A stretch of DNA of 64,000 bases, taken from assembly GCF_025854335.1 (NCBI RefSeq), contig NZ_CP107716.1:496001-560000 (forward strand), written 5' to 3'. Shown here one piece after another: positions 34,159 through 43,212 of the stretch. Origin of the DNA: Pelagibacterium flavum. Its GTDB lineage: Bacteria; Pseudomonadota; Alphaproteobacteria; Rhizobiales; Devosiaceae. The position numbers were made by a program, and so were the translations under genes. The notes under the pieces were generated by a model. The model ran no database searches. It was not told the origin of the DNA and saw only the letters and a program-made list of their open reading frames with translations. Every line of letters starts with the position of its first letter. The stretch's first letter is position 1.

Positions 34159-34944
34159 GTGGCGTTTGACGCGGTAATCGAGGTGCGTTCCGTTTCCAAG
34201 CGGTTTGGCGGACTTCTGGCTGTTTCCAATTGCTCGCTCGAAGTCGAGCGCGGGTCGATCACCGGGTTGATCGGGCCGAACGGGGCGGGCAAATCCACCC
34301 TGTTCAACATGGTGGCCGGCAATTTCGCGCCCACCAGCGGGCAGATCATCTTTGACGGGCAGGATATTACGGGGCTCAAGCCTCATGAGCTGTTCAGGCT
34401 GGGCATGTTGCGCACCTTCCAGATCGCGCATGAATTTTCCCAGATGACGGCGCTGGAAAACCTGATGATGGTGCCGGGCGACCAGCCGGGCGAGAGTCTT
34501 TCGACCCTGTGGCTCCAGCCGGGCAAAGCGGCGGCGCGCGAGGCCGAGGTGCGGAGCAAGGCCCTCGATGTCATCGATTTTCTCAAACTCGGGCACGTCA
34601 AGAACGAGTTGGCCGGCAATCTTTCGGGCGGGCAGAAAAAGCTGCTCGAACTTGGCCGTACCATGATGGTGGACGCCAAGATCGTGCTGCTCGACGAGGT
34701 GGCGGCGGGGGTCAACAAGACCCTGCTCAACGATCTGGCCGCCAATATCGAGCGCATGAACAAAGAGCTCGGCTATACCTTCTTTGTCATCGAGCACGAC
34801 ATGGATCTGATCGCGCGGCTGTGCGATCCGGTGATCGTGATGGCGCAGGGCGAGGTGATCGCCAAGGGCAATATGGAAGAGCTGCGGGCCAACCCGATGA
34901 TCGTCGAGGCCTATTTCGGCGGCCCGGTGGAGGCAACGAAATGA
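34159..34944 (+). CDS. livG: LIV-family ABC transporter ATP-binding protein LivG
   Basis: An ATPase of a branched-chain amino-acid/amide (HAAT) ABC importer. It has 261 aa with Walker A GPNGAGKSTLFNMV, signature LSGGQKKLLELGR, Walker B IVLLDE and the switch His in VIEHDMD. The long insert between Walker A and the signature (TFQIAHEFSQMTALEN) identifies LivG rather than LivF. The GTG start at 34159 is preferred over a TTG at 34123 on family length. Its stop overlaps livF as ATGA. Confidence 0.92.
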   Translation: MAFDAVIEVRSVSKRFGGLLAVSNCSLEVERGSITGLIGPNGAGKSTLFNMVAGNFAPTSGQIIFDGQDITGLKPHELFRLGMLRTFQIAHEFSQMTALENLMMVPGDQPGESLSTLWLQPGKAAAREAEVRSKALDVIDFLKLGHVKNELAGNLSGGQKKLLELGRTMMVDAKIVLLDEVAAGVNKTLLNDLAANIERMNKELGYTFFVIEHDMDLIARLCDPVIVMAQGEVIAKGNMEELRANPMIVEAYFGGPVEATK

Positions 34945-35645
34945 GCCTTATCGATCTTAAGGACATCGTGGCCGGCTATGGCGGCGCGCCGATCCTGAAT
35001 GGCGTCAATATGGCGATCGACGCCTCCGATATCGGGGTGATCGTCGGGCCGAACGGGGCGGGCAAATCCACGACGCTGAAAGCGATCTTCGGGCTTATTA
35101 CGGTTGCGGGGGGCACGGTGACGTTCGACGGGCAGGACGTGACCAATTTCGAGGCCGACCGGCTGGTGCCGATGGGGCTCTCGTTCGTGCCCCAGGAGCA
35201 CAACGTGTTTACCTCCATGTCGGTGCATGAAAATTTCGAGATGGGCGCGTTCGTGCGGCGCGACGACATCACTGAAAGCCTCGATATGGTCTATGAGATG
35301 TTTCCCGACCTCAAAGCCAAGCGCAAACAGCCGGCGGGCGAATTGTCGGGCGGGCAGCGCCAGATGGTGGCCATGGGGCGGGCGCTGATGAGCAAGCCCA
35401 AACTGTTGATGCTCGATGAGCCATCGGCCGGGCTTTCGCCGCGCTACATGATGGAAATCTTTGAACAGGTGGTCAAGATCAACGCCGCGGGCGTGGGGAT
35501 CCTGATGGTCGAGCAGAATGCGCGCCAGGCGCTGGCATTCGCGACCAAGGGGTTCGTTCTGACCAGTGGACAGAACAGGTTCACCGGGACCGGGCAGGAA
35601 CTGCTCGACGATCCGGATGTGGCCAAGAGCTTTCTTGGGGGGTAG
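34941..35645 (+). CDS. livF: LIV-family ABC transporter ATP-binding protein LivF
   Basis: The second ATPase of the importer, 234 aa. Walker A is GPNGAGKSTTLKAIFG, the signature is ELSGGQRQMVAMGRALM, Walker B is LLMLDEPSAGLSP and the switch region is LMVEQNARQALAF. It is coupled to livG by a 4-nt overlap. Together LivG and LivF drive the LivHM channel. Confidence 0.94.
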   Translation: MSLIDLKDIVAGYGGAPILNGVNMAIDASDIGVIVGPNGAGKSTTLKAIFGLITVAGGTVTFDGQDVTNFEADRLVPMGLSFVPQEHNVFTSMSVHENFEMGAFVRRDDITESLDMVYEMFPDLKAKRKQPAGELSGGQRQMVAMGRALMSKPKLLMLDEPSAGLSPRYMMEIFEQVVKINAAGVGILMVEQNARQALAFATKGFVLTSGQNRFTGTGQELLDDPDVAKSFLGG

Positions 35646-35656
35646 CCGGGGAGCGC

Positions 35657-35700
35657 GGCCGGCAAAAGTGGCAACCGGTTTTGCGGTTCGGTCGCGCGAC
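35657..35700 (-). repeat. Inverted partial copy of the RIME-like repeat between livF and livH
   Basis: Its reverse complement (TCGCGCGACCGAACCGCAAA, then ACCGGTTGCCACTTTTG) matches the half-element at about 43112-43155. It places a short palindromic sequence between two coupled genes of the transporter operon. Confidence 0.45.
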
Positions 35701-35714
35701 GAGGACGAAAAGAC

Positions 35715-36713
35715 ATGAACGATCTGATCTTTTTCTTCAATCAGGCGGTGATCGGGGGCGTTGTCCTCGGTTCTATCTATGCGCTTGGCGCGGTCGGTGT
35801 GACGCTGATCTTCGGCATTCTGCGGTTTGCCCATTTCGCCCATGGCGACATGATGACCATGGGGGCGTTCATCGCTTTCGTTCTGGCCGGCGTTTTGGCC
35901 GCGATGGGGATCGTGACGCCGATTCCGACCGGCGTGCTGGTCGTGCCTTTGGCCATGGTGCTGGCGGCGGGACTGGCGCTGGGGATCGACAAGGGGTTTT
36001 ATGCGCCGCTTCGGGCGCGGGGCGCCAAGCCGGTGACATTGCTGATCGCCTCGATCGGGGTCACCATGATGATCCAGGGGCTGATCCGGCTGTTTTTCGG
36101 GGTGGAAACGCGCTCGTTTTTCGATACCGAGCCCAAGCAGATTTTCCGGCTCGAATTGCCCTTCGAGGGCGTGACGCGGCCGATTACCTTTACCGAGCCG
36201 CAGGTCTGGCTGGTGGCTTCGACTGCCGTTGCGGTGATCGCGCTGCATTACTTTCTCACCCGCTCGCGGCTGGGCAAGGGGATGCGGGCCATGGCCGACA
36301 ATCCCGATCTCGCCAAGGTTTCAGGCATCAACACCAAGCTCGTCGTGCGGGTGACGTGGGTGATTGCGGGCGCTTTGGCGTGCCTGGCGGGCACCATGCT
36401 GGCGCTCGATGTGACGCTGAAACCCGATCTGGCCTTCAATATCGTGTTGCCGATCTTTGCCGCCGCCATTCTGGGCGGGCTTGGACATGCCTATGGGGCG
36501 ATCGCCGGCGGGTTCGTTCTGGGCTTTGCCGAAACGCTGGCGGTGTTCAACTGGTCGGTGCTGTTGCGCCCGTTCCGGGACGTCTTGTGGTTCGACATCC
36601 CCAGTTCGCTGACGCTGGTGCAGTCGGAATACAAACTCACCGTCGCCTTCGTGATCCTTGTCGTCGTGCTTCTGGTGCGGCCTACGGGCATCTTCAAGGG
36701 AGCCTCCACATGA
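35715..36713 (+). CDS. livH: LIV-family ABC transporter permease LivH
   Basis: An inner-membrane permease of 332 aa with eight or nine hydrophobic helices. It starts FFFNQAVIGGVVLGSIYAL, typical of LivH, and has the EAA-like ADNPDLAKVSGINTKLVVR loop that contacts the ATPase and ILGGLGHAYGAIAGGFVLG. Its stop overlaps the livM start. Confidence 0.93.
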   Translation: MNDLIFFFNQAVIGGVVLGSIYALGAVGVTLIFGILRFAHFAHGDMMTMGAFIAFVLAGVLAAMGIVTPIPTGVLVVPLAMVLAAGLALGIDKGFYAPLRARGAKPVTLLIASIGVTMMIQGLIRLFFGVETRSFFDTEPKQIFRLELPFEGVTRPITFTEPQVWLVASTAVAVIALHYFLTRSRLGKGMRAMADNPDLAKVSGINTKLVVRVTWVIAGALACLAGTMLALDVTLKPDLAFNIVLPIFAAAILGGLGHAYGAIAGGFVLGFAETLAVFNWSVLLRPFRDVLWFDIPSSLTLVQSEYKLTVAFVILVVVLLVRPTGIFKGAST

Positions 36714-37993
36714 CCGCGCGCTATATCGGGCTGTTTGCGGCGCTCTTTGCGCTCATCGTTTTCGTGGGTGTGATGATGGGCACCCCGTTCACCGTGCGGC
36801 TGATGGTGGAAGCCTTCGCCTTTGCGCTGATCGCCATGGGGCTCAATATCCAGTGGGGCTTTGGCGGGCTGTTCAATTTCGGCATTCTGGGGATGCTGAT
36901 GGTGGGCGGGTTTGCCGTTACCTTCATCTCGTTCCCGGTCAATATGGCGTTCTGGGAGTCCGAGGGGCCGATGCTGCTCGGGCGCTCGGCGATCGCCGCG
37001 GCCATCGGGGCGGTGCTGATCTTTTTCGCCCATCGGGTGCAGCGGTTCGGGATCAGGGGGAAATGGCGCGGGGCGGTGATCGTTGTCGCGTGGTTTGCCG
37101 CCTATGTGATCTTCCGCACGCAGATGGACCCGGCGGCCAACACCATCACTTCGACCGCTGGCTGGGTCGGCGGGCTGGGCCTGCCGGTGATCCTTGGCTG
37201 GGCGTTCGGAGGTGTTCTGGCCGGGCTGATCGGCTTTCTGGTCGGCAAGGTCAGCCTCGGGCTGCGGGCCGACTACCTGGCGATTGCCACCATCGGAATC
37301 GCCGAGATCCTGCGGGCGGTGATCCGCAACATGGAATGGCTGACGCGCGGCACACTGACGGTTTCGCCCATTCCCTGGCCGGTGCCCAATCCGCAATATT
37401 ATCAGGAGCTGGGCGTTTCGATTTCCGACAGTTTCGTTTACGCGCGCGGCGGGTTCCTGGCGCTGGTGGTGCTGATCGTGATCGCCGGGCTGTTTCTGAT
37501 CCACAGGGCCTATCAGGGGCCGTGGGGCCGCATGATGCGAGCCATCCGCGACAATCACATCTCGGCGGCCTCAATGGGCAAGGACGTGACGGGACGGCAA
37601 CTGGAAATCTTCATTTTCGGCTCGGTGCTCATGGGCATCGGCGGGGCGATCCTTGTCTCGTTCGTGGGCATATTCGATCCCTCGAGCTACCAGCCGATCA
37701 ATCACACCTTCATCATCTGGGTGATGCTGATCGTGGGCGGCGCGGGCAACAATTTCGGGGCGCTGTTTGGCGGGCTGTTCATCTATATCGTGTGGATGCT
37801 GTCCGAACAGCTGGCGACGGGCCTGTTCGGGGCGGTGAGCAGCTGGTCGTCCTCCATGGGTTGGGGTGAAATTCCCGATATCGAAACCCGCGCCGTGCAG
37901 ATGCGGATTTTCGTTCTGGGGCTGGTGGTGACCATTGCCCTCCGGTTTGCGCCAAAGGGGCTGTTGCCCGAGCATATCAGCCGTAAGGACTGA
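36710..37993 (+). CDS. livM: LIV-family ABC transporter permease LivM
   Basis: The second permease, 427 aa, with about ten hydrophobic segments. Landmarks are GLNIQWGFGGLFNFGILG near the start, the ATPase-contact loop AIRDNHISAASMGKDVTGRQ and MLIVGGAGNNFGALFGG near the end. It is longer than E. coli-type LivM in its middle region (residues 75-150), which adds two hydrophobic stretches. It is the last gene before the convergent binding-protein gene. Confidence 0.93.
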   Translation: MTARYIGLFAALFALIVFVGVMMGTPFTVRLMVEAFAFALIAMGLNIQWGFGGLFNFGILGMLMVGGFAVTFISFPVNMAFWESEGPMLLGRSAIAAAIGAVLIFFAHRVQRFGIRGKWRGAVIVVAWFAAYVIFRTQMDPAANTITSTAGWVGGLGLPVILGWAFGGVLAGLIGFLVGKVSLGLRADYLAIATIGIAEILRAVIRNMEWLTRGTLTVSPIPWPVPNPQYYQELGVSISDSFVYARGGFLALVVLIVIAGLFLIHRAYQGPWGRMMRAIRDNHISAASMGKDVTGRQLEIFIFGSVLMGIGGAILVSFVGIFDPSSYQPINHTFIIWVMLIVGGAGNNFGALFGGLFIYIVWMLSEQLATGLFGAVSSWSSSMGWGEIPDIETRAVQMRIFVLGLVVTIALRFAPKGLLPEHISRKD

Positions 37994-38032
37994 AGCTGGG
38001 GCCAGTCTTTCCCGATCCCATTTCGCGGCGGC

Positions 38033-38075
38033 GCTGCGAGATGGATTCCGGGAATAAATCCCGGAATGACAGTGG
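38033..38075 (+). repeat. Short GC palindrome related to the long interspersed repeat
   Basis: GGATTCCGGGAATAAATCCC followed by GGAATGACAG is a palindromic element of the same design as the core of the copies at 6800 and 49820 (GGACCCCGGGAA ... GGGGTGACA). Such palindromes are widespread in alphaproteobacterial intergenic DNA. Confidence 0.55.
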
Positions 38076-38114
38076 GTTAAGGAGCGGTTGGAGAACCAAC
38101 TGGCAGGAAAAGAA

Positions 38115-38140
38115 AAAGCCCGGGATCGCTCCCGGGCTTT
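38115..38140. terminator. Bidirectional terminator between livM and livK
   Basis: AAAGCCCGGGA-TCGC-TCCCGGGCTTT is a perfect 11-bp stem with A-runs on one side and T-runs on the other, so it can end both convergent transcripts. Confidence 0.9.
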
Positions 38141-38162
38141 TTGTATTGGGGTCCTGGTCGGC

Positions 38163-39371
38163 TTATTCGATGACGCCGACTTCGACGAAGGAGCCGCCTT
38201 CGACGGTCAATTCGACGATCACGCCATCAACGTCGCCCGCTTCGTCGAAATCAAGATCGCCGCCGGCGCCCTGATAGTCGATGTCGGTGCCGGCCGCGAT
38301 GAGTTCCTTGGCCTTTTCCCACTCGCCCGGCAGGATGGTTTCACCCGGAGCCGAAGAGACTTCACGCAGGGCAGCCGAGAGGCCTTCACGGTCGGCCGAG
38401 CCATTCTTTTCGATGGCCAGCGCCAGAAGGAAGGCGGCGTCGTAGGACTGGGGAGCGTAAACGTCGTTGGGGGTCAGGCCTGCGGCGGTGGCCAGTTCGG
38501 CGTAAACCGTGGCGCTTTCGCCTTCGAACGCACCGGCGCGGGTGGCGATCATGCCTTCCACGCTGCCCGCATCGATACCGGTGAACAGATCGTCGCCGAC
38601 CATGCCGTCACCGCCAACGAAGGTAAGGAAGTTGCCCGATTCCAGTGCCTGGCGCAGCAGGGTCTGGCCCGAGGAATTGGCATAGGCGAGAACGACAAGG
38701 GTTTCAGCGCCCGAGGACGCGAGGTTGCCCAGTTCGGCGCGGTAGTCGGCCTTGCCATCTTCATGGGCGAGGTTGGCCGCGACGGTGCCGCCGCCGGCTT
38801 CATAGGCCGAAACCACGGCATCGGCGAAACCCGAACCATAGTCGTTGTTGACATAGGTCAGCGCGATTTCGGTGATGTCCTTGGAGAGCAGCAGCTCGGC
38901 GAGCTTTTCGCCCTGGAAAGCATCGGAGGGGGTGGTGCGGAAGACAAGGTCGTTGTCTTCGAGCGTGGTCAGCGCCGGGGCCGTGGAGGCCGGCGAGATC
39001 ATGACCACACCGCCGGGAATGGCAGCGGAATTGGCGCCGCCGATGGTTTCACCTGTACACAGGCCGCCCACAATGGCGGTAACCTGATCGGTGTTGACCA
39101 GACGGTCCGTGGCGTTGGCTGCCGCTGTCGCATCGCAGGCCCCGTCGGCCGAAACGATCGTGAGCGTGCCGCCATCAAGGATGCCGCCCTGATCGTTGAT
39201 CTGCTGGACGGCGAGTTCGGCGCCAGCAAAGATCGGCGGGGTCAGGCTTTCGATGGGGCCGGTGAAGCCGCCGACAAAGCCGAGCGTGACGTCCTGTGCT
39301 ACGGCGGGCGACGCGGCCGACAGAACACCCGCAGCGACCGCAAGGGTCAGAGATTTTTTGATATGACGCAT
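38163..39371 (-). CDS. livK: ABC transporter substrate-binding protein (LivK/HAAT family)
   Basis: A periplasmic binding protein of 402 aa. The signal peptide covers residues 1-25 (MRHIKKSLTLAVAAG to SPAVAQ). The mature protein starts DVTLGFVGGFTGP and contains the type I fold blocks GLCTGETIGGANSAAIPGGV and YVNNDYGSGFADAVVSAYE. GAGGG lies 6 nt upstream of the ATG. It converges on livM and is thus transcribed separately from the transporter genes it presumably serves. The ligand (branched-chain amino acid, amide or other) is not determined. Confidence 0.9.
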   Translation of the reverse strand: MRHIKKSLTLAVAAGVLSAASPAVAQDVTLGFVGGFTGPIESLTPPIFAGAELAVQQINDQGGILDGGTLTIVSADGACDATAAANATDRLVNTDQVTAIVGGLCTGETIGGANSAAIPGGVVMISPASTAPALTTLEDNDLVFRTTPSDAFQGEKLAELLLSKDITEIALTYVNNDYGSGFADAVVSAYEAGGGTVAANLAHEDGKADYRAELGNLASSGAETLVVLAYANSSGQTLLRQALESGNFLTFVGGDGMVGDDLFTGIDAGSVEGMIATRAGAFEGESATVYAELATAAGLTPNDVYAPQSYDAAFLLALAIEKNGSADREGLSAALREVSSAPGETILPGEWEKAKELIAAGTDIDYQGAGGDLDFDEAGDVDGVIVELTVEGGSFVEVGVIE

Positions 39372-39612
39372 GATATCCCTCAAAAGTTTGGTCGTGCCAT
39401 GCCCCTCCCGTGCCGCTTGGCGATCTTTTCGGTTCGGGCAGCCCAACAGGAAAAAGGCCCACTCGCTGGACCCGCTCCAAGCGATACCATTGCACAGTTG
39501 CGTTTATGGAGTCATCAGGTTTTGGCAGGAATTTTCGTGAGCCTACAGTTGCTTAACGGGCGGGCTTTTGCCAGTTATGATCTTTGTCCATCCAGGGAGG
39601 CCGGGACAGCCG

Positions 39613-40701
39613 ATGCGCGCTAAGAAGGTCCTGTTGCTTGTGGCGGCGCTGAATCTCGCACCGATGGCCGCTCCGGCGCAAATCCAGACGCTCGATACCA
39701 CCGGCGGCGCGCGGGCGGGCGAGGAGCGCCCGGACGGGTCGGAACACACCGATGCCTCCGCTCCACCCGCGCCGTGCGGCACGGCCGAGATCACCATTGC
39801 CGAGATGGGCTGGCCCTCGGCGGCAATCTTAGCCAATATCCACGCCACGCTGCTGCGCGCCGAATATCAATGCGCGGTGCGGCTGGTGCCCGGCGAGCCC
39901 GAGGCAATGCTCTCGTCGATGGCGACGACGCAACAGCCGGCGGTGGCGCCGGAGTTGTGGGTGTCACGCCAGGCCGAAGTGTGGAACGGGGCGATGCAGG
40001 CGCGCAGCGCCAGGGCCGCAGCACCGGCCTTTAGCGGTGGGCCGCTCGAAGCGTGGTTCGTGCCCTCCTATGTCATCGAAAACAATCGTGGGCTGGATGG
40101 CGCAAGCGATATCCTGGATCACTGGCAGGTGTTCGTTCCGGCGGGCGAAAGCCGCGCCAAGCTCCACTCATGTCCGGCCGAGTGGGCCTGCGCAATCATC
40201 AACAGGAACATGGCGGCGGGGCTGGGCCTTGATGAGCGCTTCGATATCGTCGAGCCGCTTGACAGGTTCGCCATGGACGGGGCGCTGACCGATGCGGTGA
40301 GCCAGCGCCGGCCCGTTCTGACCTATTATTGGCAGCCCAACGCGTTGATCGACCGGCTCGATCTGGTGCCGCTCGACATGGGCGGGTTCGATGCCGGCAA
40401 TGCCCAATGCATGGCGATCCGCGATTGCGTGCCGTTCGGCGGATCGGGATTTGCGCCCGACACGGTCGTGATCGCCGTGGCCGAATGGGTGTTTTCCGAT
40501 ACGCCCGACATTGCCGATTATTTGGCGCGGGCTTCGATGCCGCTTGATGAAATGAACCGGCTCTTGGCCTGGCAGGCCGAGAACGAGGCGAGCCCGGAGG
40601 CCGTGGCGCAGCATTTTCTCATCACGGGACAAGATATCTGGCAGGGCTGGGTGGGCAATGGCGCTGACACGGTGCCGGCAGGCGAGGATGAGACCCAATA
40701 A
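39613..40701 (+). CDS. Periplasmic substrate-binding protein of the glycine betaine/proline (OpuAC/ProX) type
   Basis: A 362-aa exported protein with a signal peptide ending AAPAQ. The binding-protein domain begins around EITIAEMGWPSAAI and includes PAVAPELWVSRQAEVWNG, GLGLDERFDIVEPLD and LTYYWQPNAL, resembling OpuAC domains that bind quaternary amines through aromatic residues. No permease or ATPase gene is adjacent, so it is an orphan binding protein or partners with a distant transporter. The ATG at 39613 is chosen for the signal peptide; earlier in-frame starts at 39568 and 39577 have poorer leader features. Confidence 0.75.
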   Translation: MRAKKVLLLVAALNLAPMAAPAQIQTLDTTGGARAGEERPDGSEHTDASAPPAPCGTAEITIAEMGWPSAAILANIHATLLRAEYQCAVRLVPGEPEAMLSSMATTQQPAVAPELWVSRQAEVWNGAMQARSARAAAPAFSGGPLEAWFVPSYVIENNRGLDGASDILDHWQVFVPAGESRAKLHSCPAEWACAIINRNMAAGLGLDERFDIVEPLDRFAMDGALTDAVSQRRPVLTYYWQPNALIDRLDLVPLDMGGFDAGNAQCMAIRDCVPFGGSGFAPDTVVIAVAEWVFSDTPDIADYLARASMPLDEMNRLLAWQAENEASPEAVAQHFLITGQDIWQGWVGNGADTVPAGEDETQ

Positions 40702-40900
40702 GAAAACGCTAACCATCAGGACGGCTGATCGCACCATTGTCGCAAGACTGTAACACAGCGGGCCGACACTGAAAGATTGCAGGGTTTTGTTCTCGTGCTA
40801 AGCTTAAGCTATTGATTTCATAGAAATATATCCAGCGGCGTTCACTCCCCGTTAAAGCCGGGCCCGTAAGGTCCGGTCGAACAAGTGGTCGTGGCGTTGC

Positions 40901-42430
40901 ATGCGTACAGAACTTTCCCTCACCAATATCCTGGCCGTTTATCGTGGCACTGCGTTGGCCGCGGGTGGCGCCGGTTGCCTGATCGCGGTTGCTGCTGTTG
41001 AAGCGCTGATTGCCCGATGGCTGGGGCTGTCGCACGAGAGCGTGGCGCTGCCGGCGGTGGCGATGGGCGGGATGGCGCTTCTGGCCGTCGTGATCTGGGG
41101 CTATTTCTCCCTGCGCAGAGCACTGGTGCTTGCCGAAGCGCAGCGGCGCGAATTGCTGGCTTCGCTCAACCGCGACGCGCTGACGGGCGCTTTCAACCGC
41201 AAATATTTTCTCGACCGGCTGCGTGAGATGGTGCGGGCCGCCGAGCGGATGCCCGTGGCCTATATCCAGATCGACATGGATCATCTCAAAGCGATCAACG
41301 ACGGAACGGGGCATGCGGCGGGGGACCAGGCGCTGGTGCGGCTGGTGCGCACGCTTGAGGACCTTGTGCCCGGAGCGGTGATCGGCCGGCTGGGCGGGGA
41401 CGAATTCGCTCTCGCTCTGGCCGGGGTCAGCTCCAAGGCCGCGCTGAAGCGGCTGGGAGAGCGGGTGCTCGAAGCGCTCGACCGTCCGGCGCCGCTGGCC
41501 GGACGCGACACGCGGCTTTCGGCCACCATGGGCATTGCAACGGCGCCCGGCGACGCGGGGGATGCCGATACGCTGATCTCGAAGGCCGATCTGGCGCTTT
41601 ACAAAGGTAAAAATGGCGGGCGCGGCAGAGTGATCGCCTTCGAGCGCGAATTGCTGAGCGAGGAACGCTATCAGCGATTTATCGAGCGCGAATTGCGGGC
41701 GGCGATCCTGATGGATGAGCTAGAAATCCATTATCAACCGGTTTTCGGCAGGGACGGACGCAAGCGATCGGTGGAGGCGCTGGTGCGCTGGCGCCATTCG
41801 GTGCGCGGGATGATTTCGCCGGGGGCGTTCGTGCCGATCGCCGAACAGTCCGATCTGATCGCCAAGCTGGGGCAATGGGTTTTGCGGCGGGTGTGCGCCG
41901 ACGTTTCACGATTGCCGACCGACGTTGTGGCGATCAACGTTTCGGCGGCCGAATTGCGCCATCCCGACTATGCGGCGCGCTTTGCCGAGGAGATTGCCGC
42001 CGCCGGACTGCTGGGCGAACGGTTCATCGTCGAGATCACCGAGACGGCGCCCTTGCACAAGAATTCGGTCGAACGGACCAATCTGGAATTCCTGCGGGCG
42101 CTGGGGGTACGAATTGCGGTCGATGATTTCGGGGCCGGGCATGCCAGCCTTGGATATCTGCGCGATCTCTCCTTTGATATCCTGAAAATCGACAGGGCGT
42201 ATGTGTCCGAGATCACCTCGCGGCCCGTGGATTCGATGATCGTTGAATCGATCTGCAAGATTGCCCAGGGGCTGGGGATCGAGGTGATTGCCGAGGGCGT
42301 GGAAACGCCCGAGCAGCATGCGGCACTGGTGGGGCTGGGCTGTACGGGGTTCCAGGGCTTTCTTTTGGGCCGGCCAGCGCCGCTTGAAGCTGCGATGGGT
42401 CCCCAGGACGCGGATGTCAAAGCAGCCTGA
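40901..42430 (+). CDS. Bifunctional GGDEF-EAL cyclic-di-GMP protein, membrane-anchored
   Basis: A signalling protein of 509 aa. Two membrane helices occupy about residues 8-35 and 48-68. The GGDEF domain (residues 80-245) has the intact motif RLGGDEFALAL and DALTGAFNRKYF, and no clear RxxD inhibitory site. The EAL domain (255-505) keeps the metal and catalytic residues: EALVRW, INVSAAEL, VEITETA, VDDFGAGHASLGYL, LKIDRAYVSE and IAEGVET. Both cyclase and phosphodiesterase activities are possible; the net activity is unknown. It is a single gene with a 199-bp upstream gap that holds no evident gene. Confidence 0.92.
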   Translation: MRTELSLTNILAVYRGTALAAGGAGCLIAVAAVEALIARWLGLSHESVALPAVAMGGMALLAVVIWGYFSLRRALVLAEAQRRELLASLNRDALTGAFNRKYFLDRLREMVRAAERMPVAYIQIDMDHLKAINDGTGHAAGDQALVRLVRTLEDLVPGAVIGRLGGDEFALALAGVSSKAALKRLGERVLEALDRPAPLAGRDTRLSATMGIATAPGDAGDADTLISKADLALYKGKNGGRGRVIAFERELLSEERYQRFIERELRAAILMDELEIHYQPVFGRDGRKRSVEALVRWRHSVRGMISPGAFVPIAEQSDLIAKLGQWVLRRVCADVSRLPTDVVAINVSAAELRHPDYAARFAEEIAAAGLLGERFIVEITETAPLHKNSVERTNLEFLRALGVRIAVDDFGAGHASLGYLRDLSFDILKIDRAYVSEITSRPVDSMIVESICKIAQGLGIEVIAEGVETPEQHAALVGLGCTGFQGFLLGRPAPLEAAMGPQDADVKAA

Positions 42431-42486
42431 CCCTTATGGGCTCTGTTGCGCACCGGTGGCCTTGATGGCTATAAGAGCGGTGAGTG

Positions 42487-42942
42487 ATGGGAACTTTTCC
42501 GCGCCAGGGAGAACGGGTTTTGGATATCAGGAAGATAAATGACCGCGTGAGCGTTTCGGGGCAGATCCTGCCGTCCGATATAGAGACGATCAAACAGGCG
42601 GGCTTTGTCTCGATCATCAACAACCGCCCCGATGGCGAGGCGCCCGACCAGCCGGCGGGTGCCGAAATCGCGGCAGCGGCAAAGGCCGCGGGCCTTGGCT
42701 ATTATGAAATTCCCATGGGCCGCGAGGGCGTGACCCCGGACATGGTGGCCGCCACCCGCGCCGCAATGGACGAGAGCGATGGGCCGGTGTTTGCGTTTTG
42801 CCGCTCGGGCACGCGCTCGACAACGCTGTGGGCGCTCAGCCAGGCGGGCACTGACCCTTCGGATGTGATCATCGATTCCGCTGCCAAGGCCGGCTACGAC
42901 ATGAGCCATCTGGCCGCCCATCTGGACAAACCGATCTCCTGA
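42487..42942 (+). CDS. TIGR01244 / DUF442 family phosphatase-like sulfur transferase
   Basis: A 151-aa protein (140 aa if the TTG at 42520 is used, which has a GGGAG site 8 nt upstream and matches the usual family start DIRKINDRVSVSGQ). The protein-tyrosine-phosphatase-like loop is FCRSGTRST. Relatives occur fused to or near Blh/ETHE1 sulfur proteins. The catalytic role is unproven. It follows the c-di-GMP protein by 56 bp. Confidence 0.82.
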   Translation: MGTFPRQGERVLDIRKINDRVSVSGQILPSDIETIKQAGFVSIINNRPDGEAPDQPAGAEIAAAAKAAGLGYYEIPMGREGVTPDMVAATRAAMDESDGPVFAFCRSGTRSTTLWALSQAGTDPSDVIIDSAAKAGYDMSHLAAHLDKPIS

Positions 42943-43059
42943 TCGGGTGGCGGAAGGGATATTTTCCCTTCGGTCCGTCTTTCTTGCGGCCGGCCTGGTT
43001 AGGACATTACGATCAGCGGACGCGTATCCCGTGTATCTCAGGCCCGGCCGGAATGTTTC

Positions 43060-43195
43060 CGTCTTTCGTTCAATTGTGGAAATGATCCAAGTCGTTGTCT
43101 CATCGCGCGCCCGAACGGCAAAACCGGTTCCGCTTTTTGGCTGGAGGCGCTTATCCTAACCAATATAGTGTCCACCGATCCGGGCACGCTCTAGC
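43060..43195 (+). repeat. Degenerate RIME-like repeat upstream of pyc
   Basis: The core TCGCGCGCCCGAACGGCAAA with ACCGGTTCCGCTTTTTGGCT matches, in inverted orientation, the 35657 copy. The rest of the 42943-43212 gap has no gene that I can support. Confidence 0.4.
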
Positions 43196-43212
43196 AGGGG
43201 GTTTCCCAGTCC

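Noticed and set aside
36491..37558. 355-aa minus-strand frame
   Set aside because: Antisense of livH/livM; the plus-strand permeases have clear motifs.
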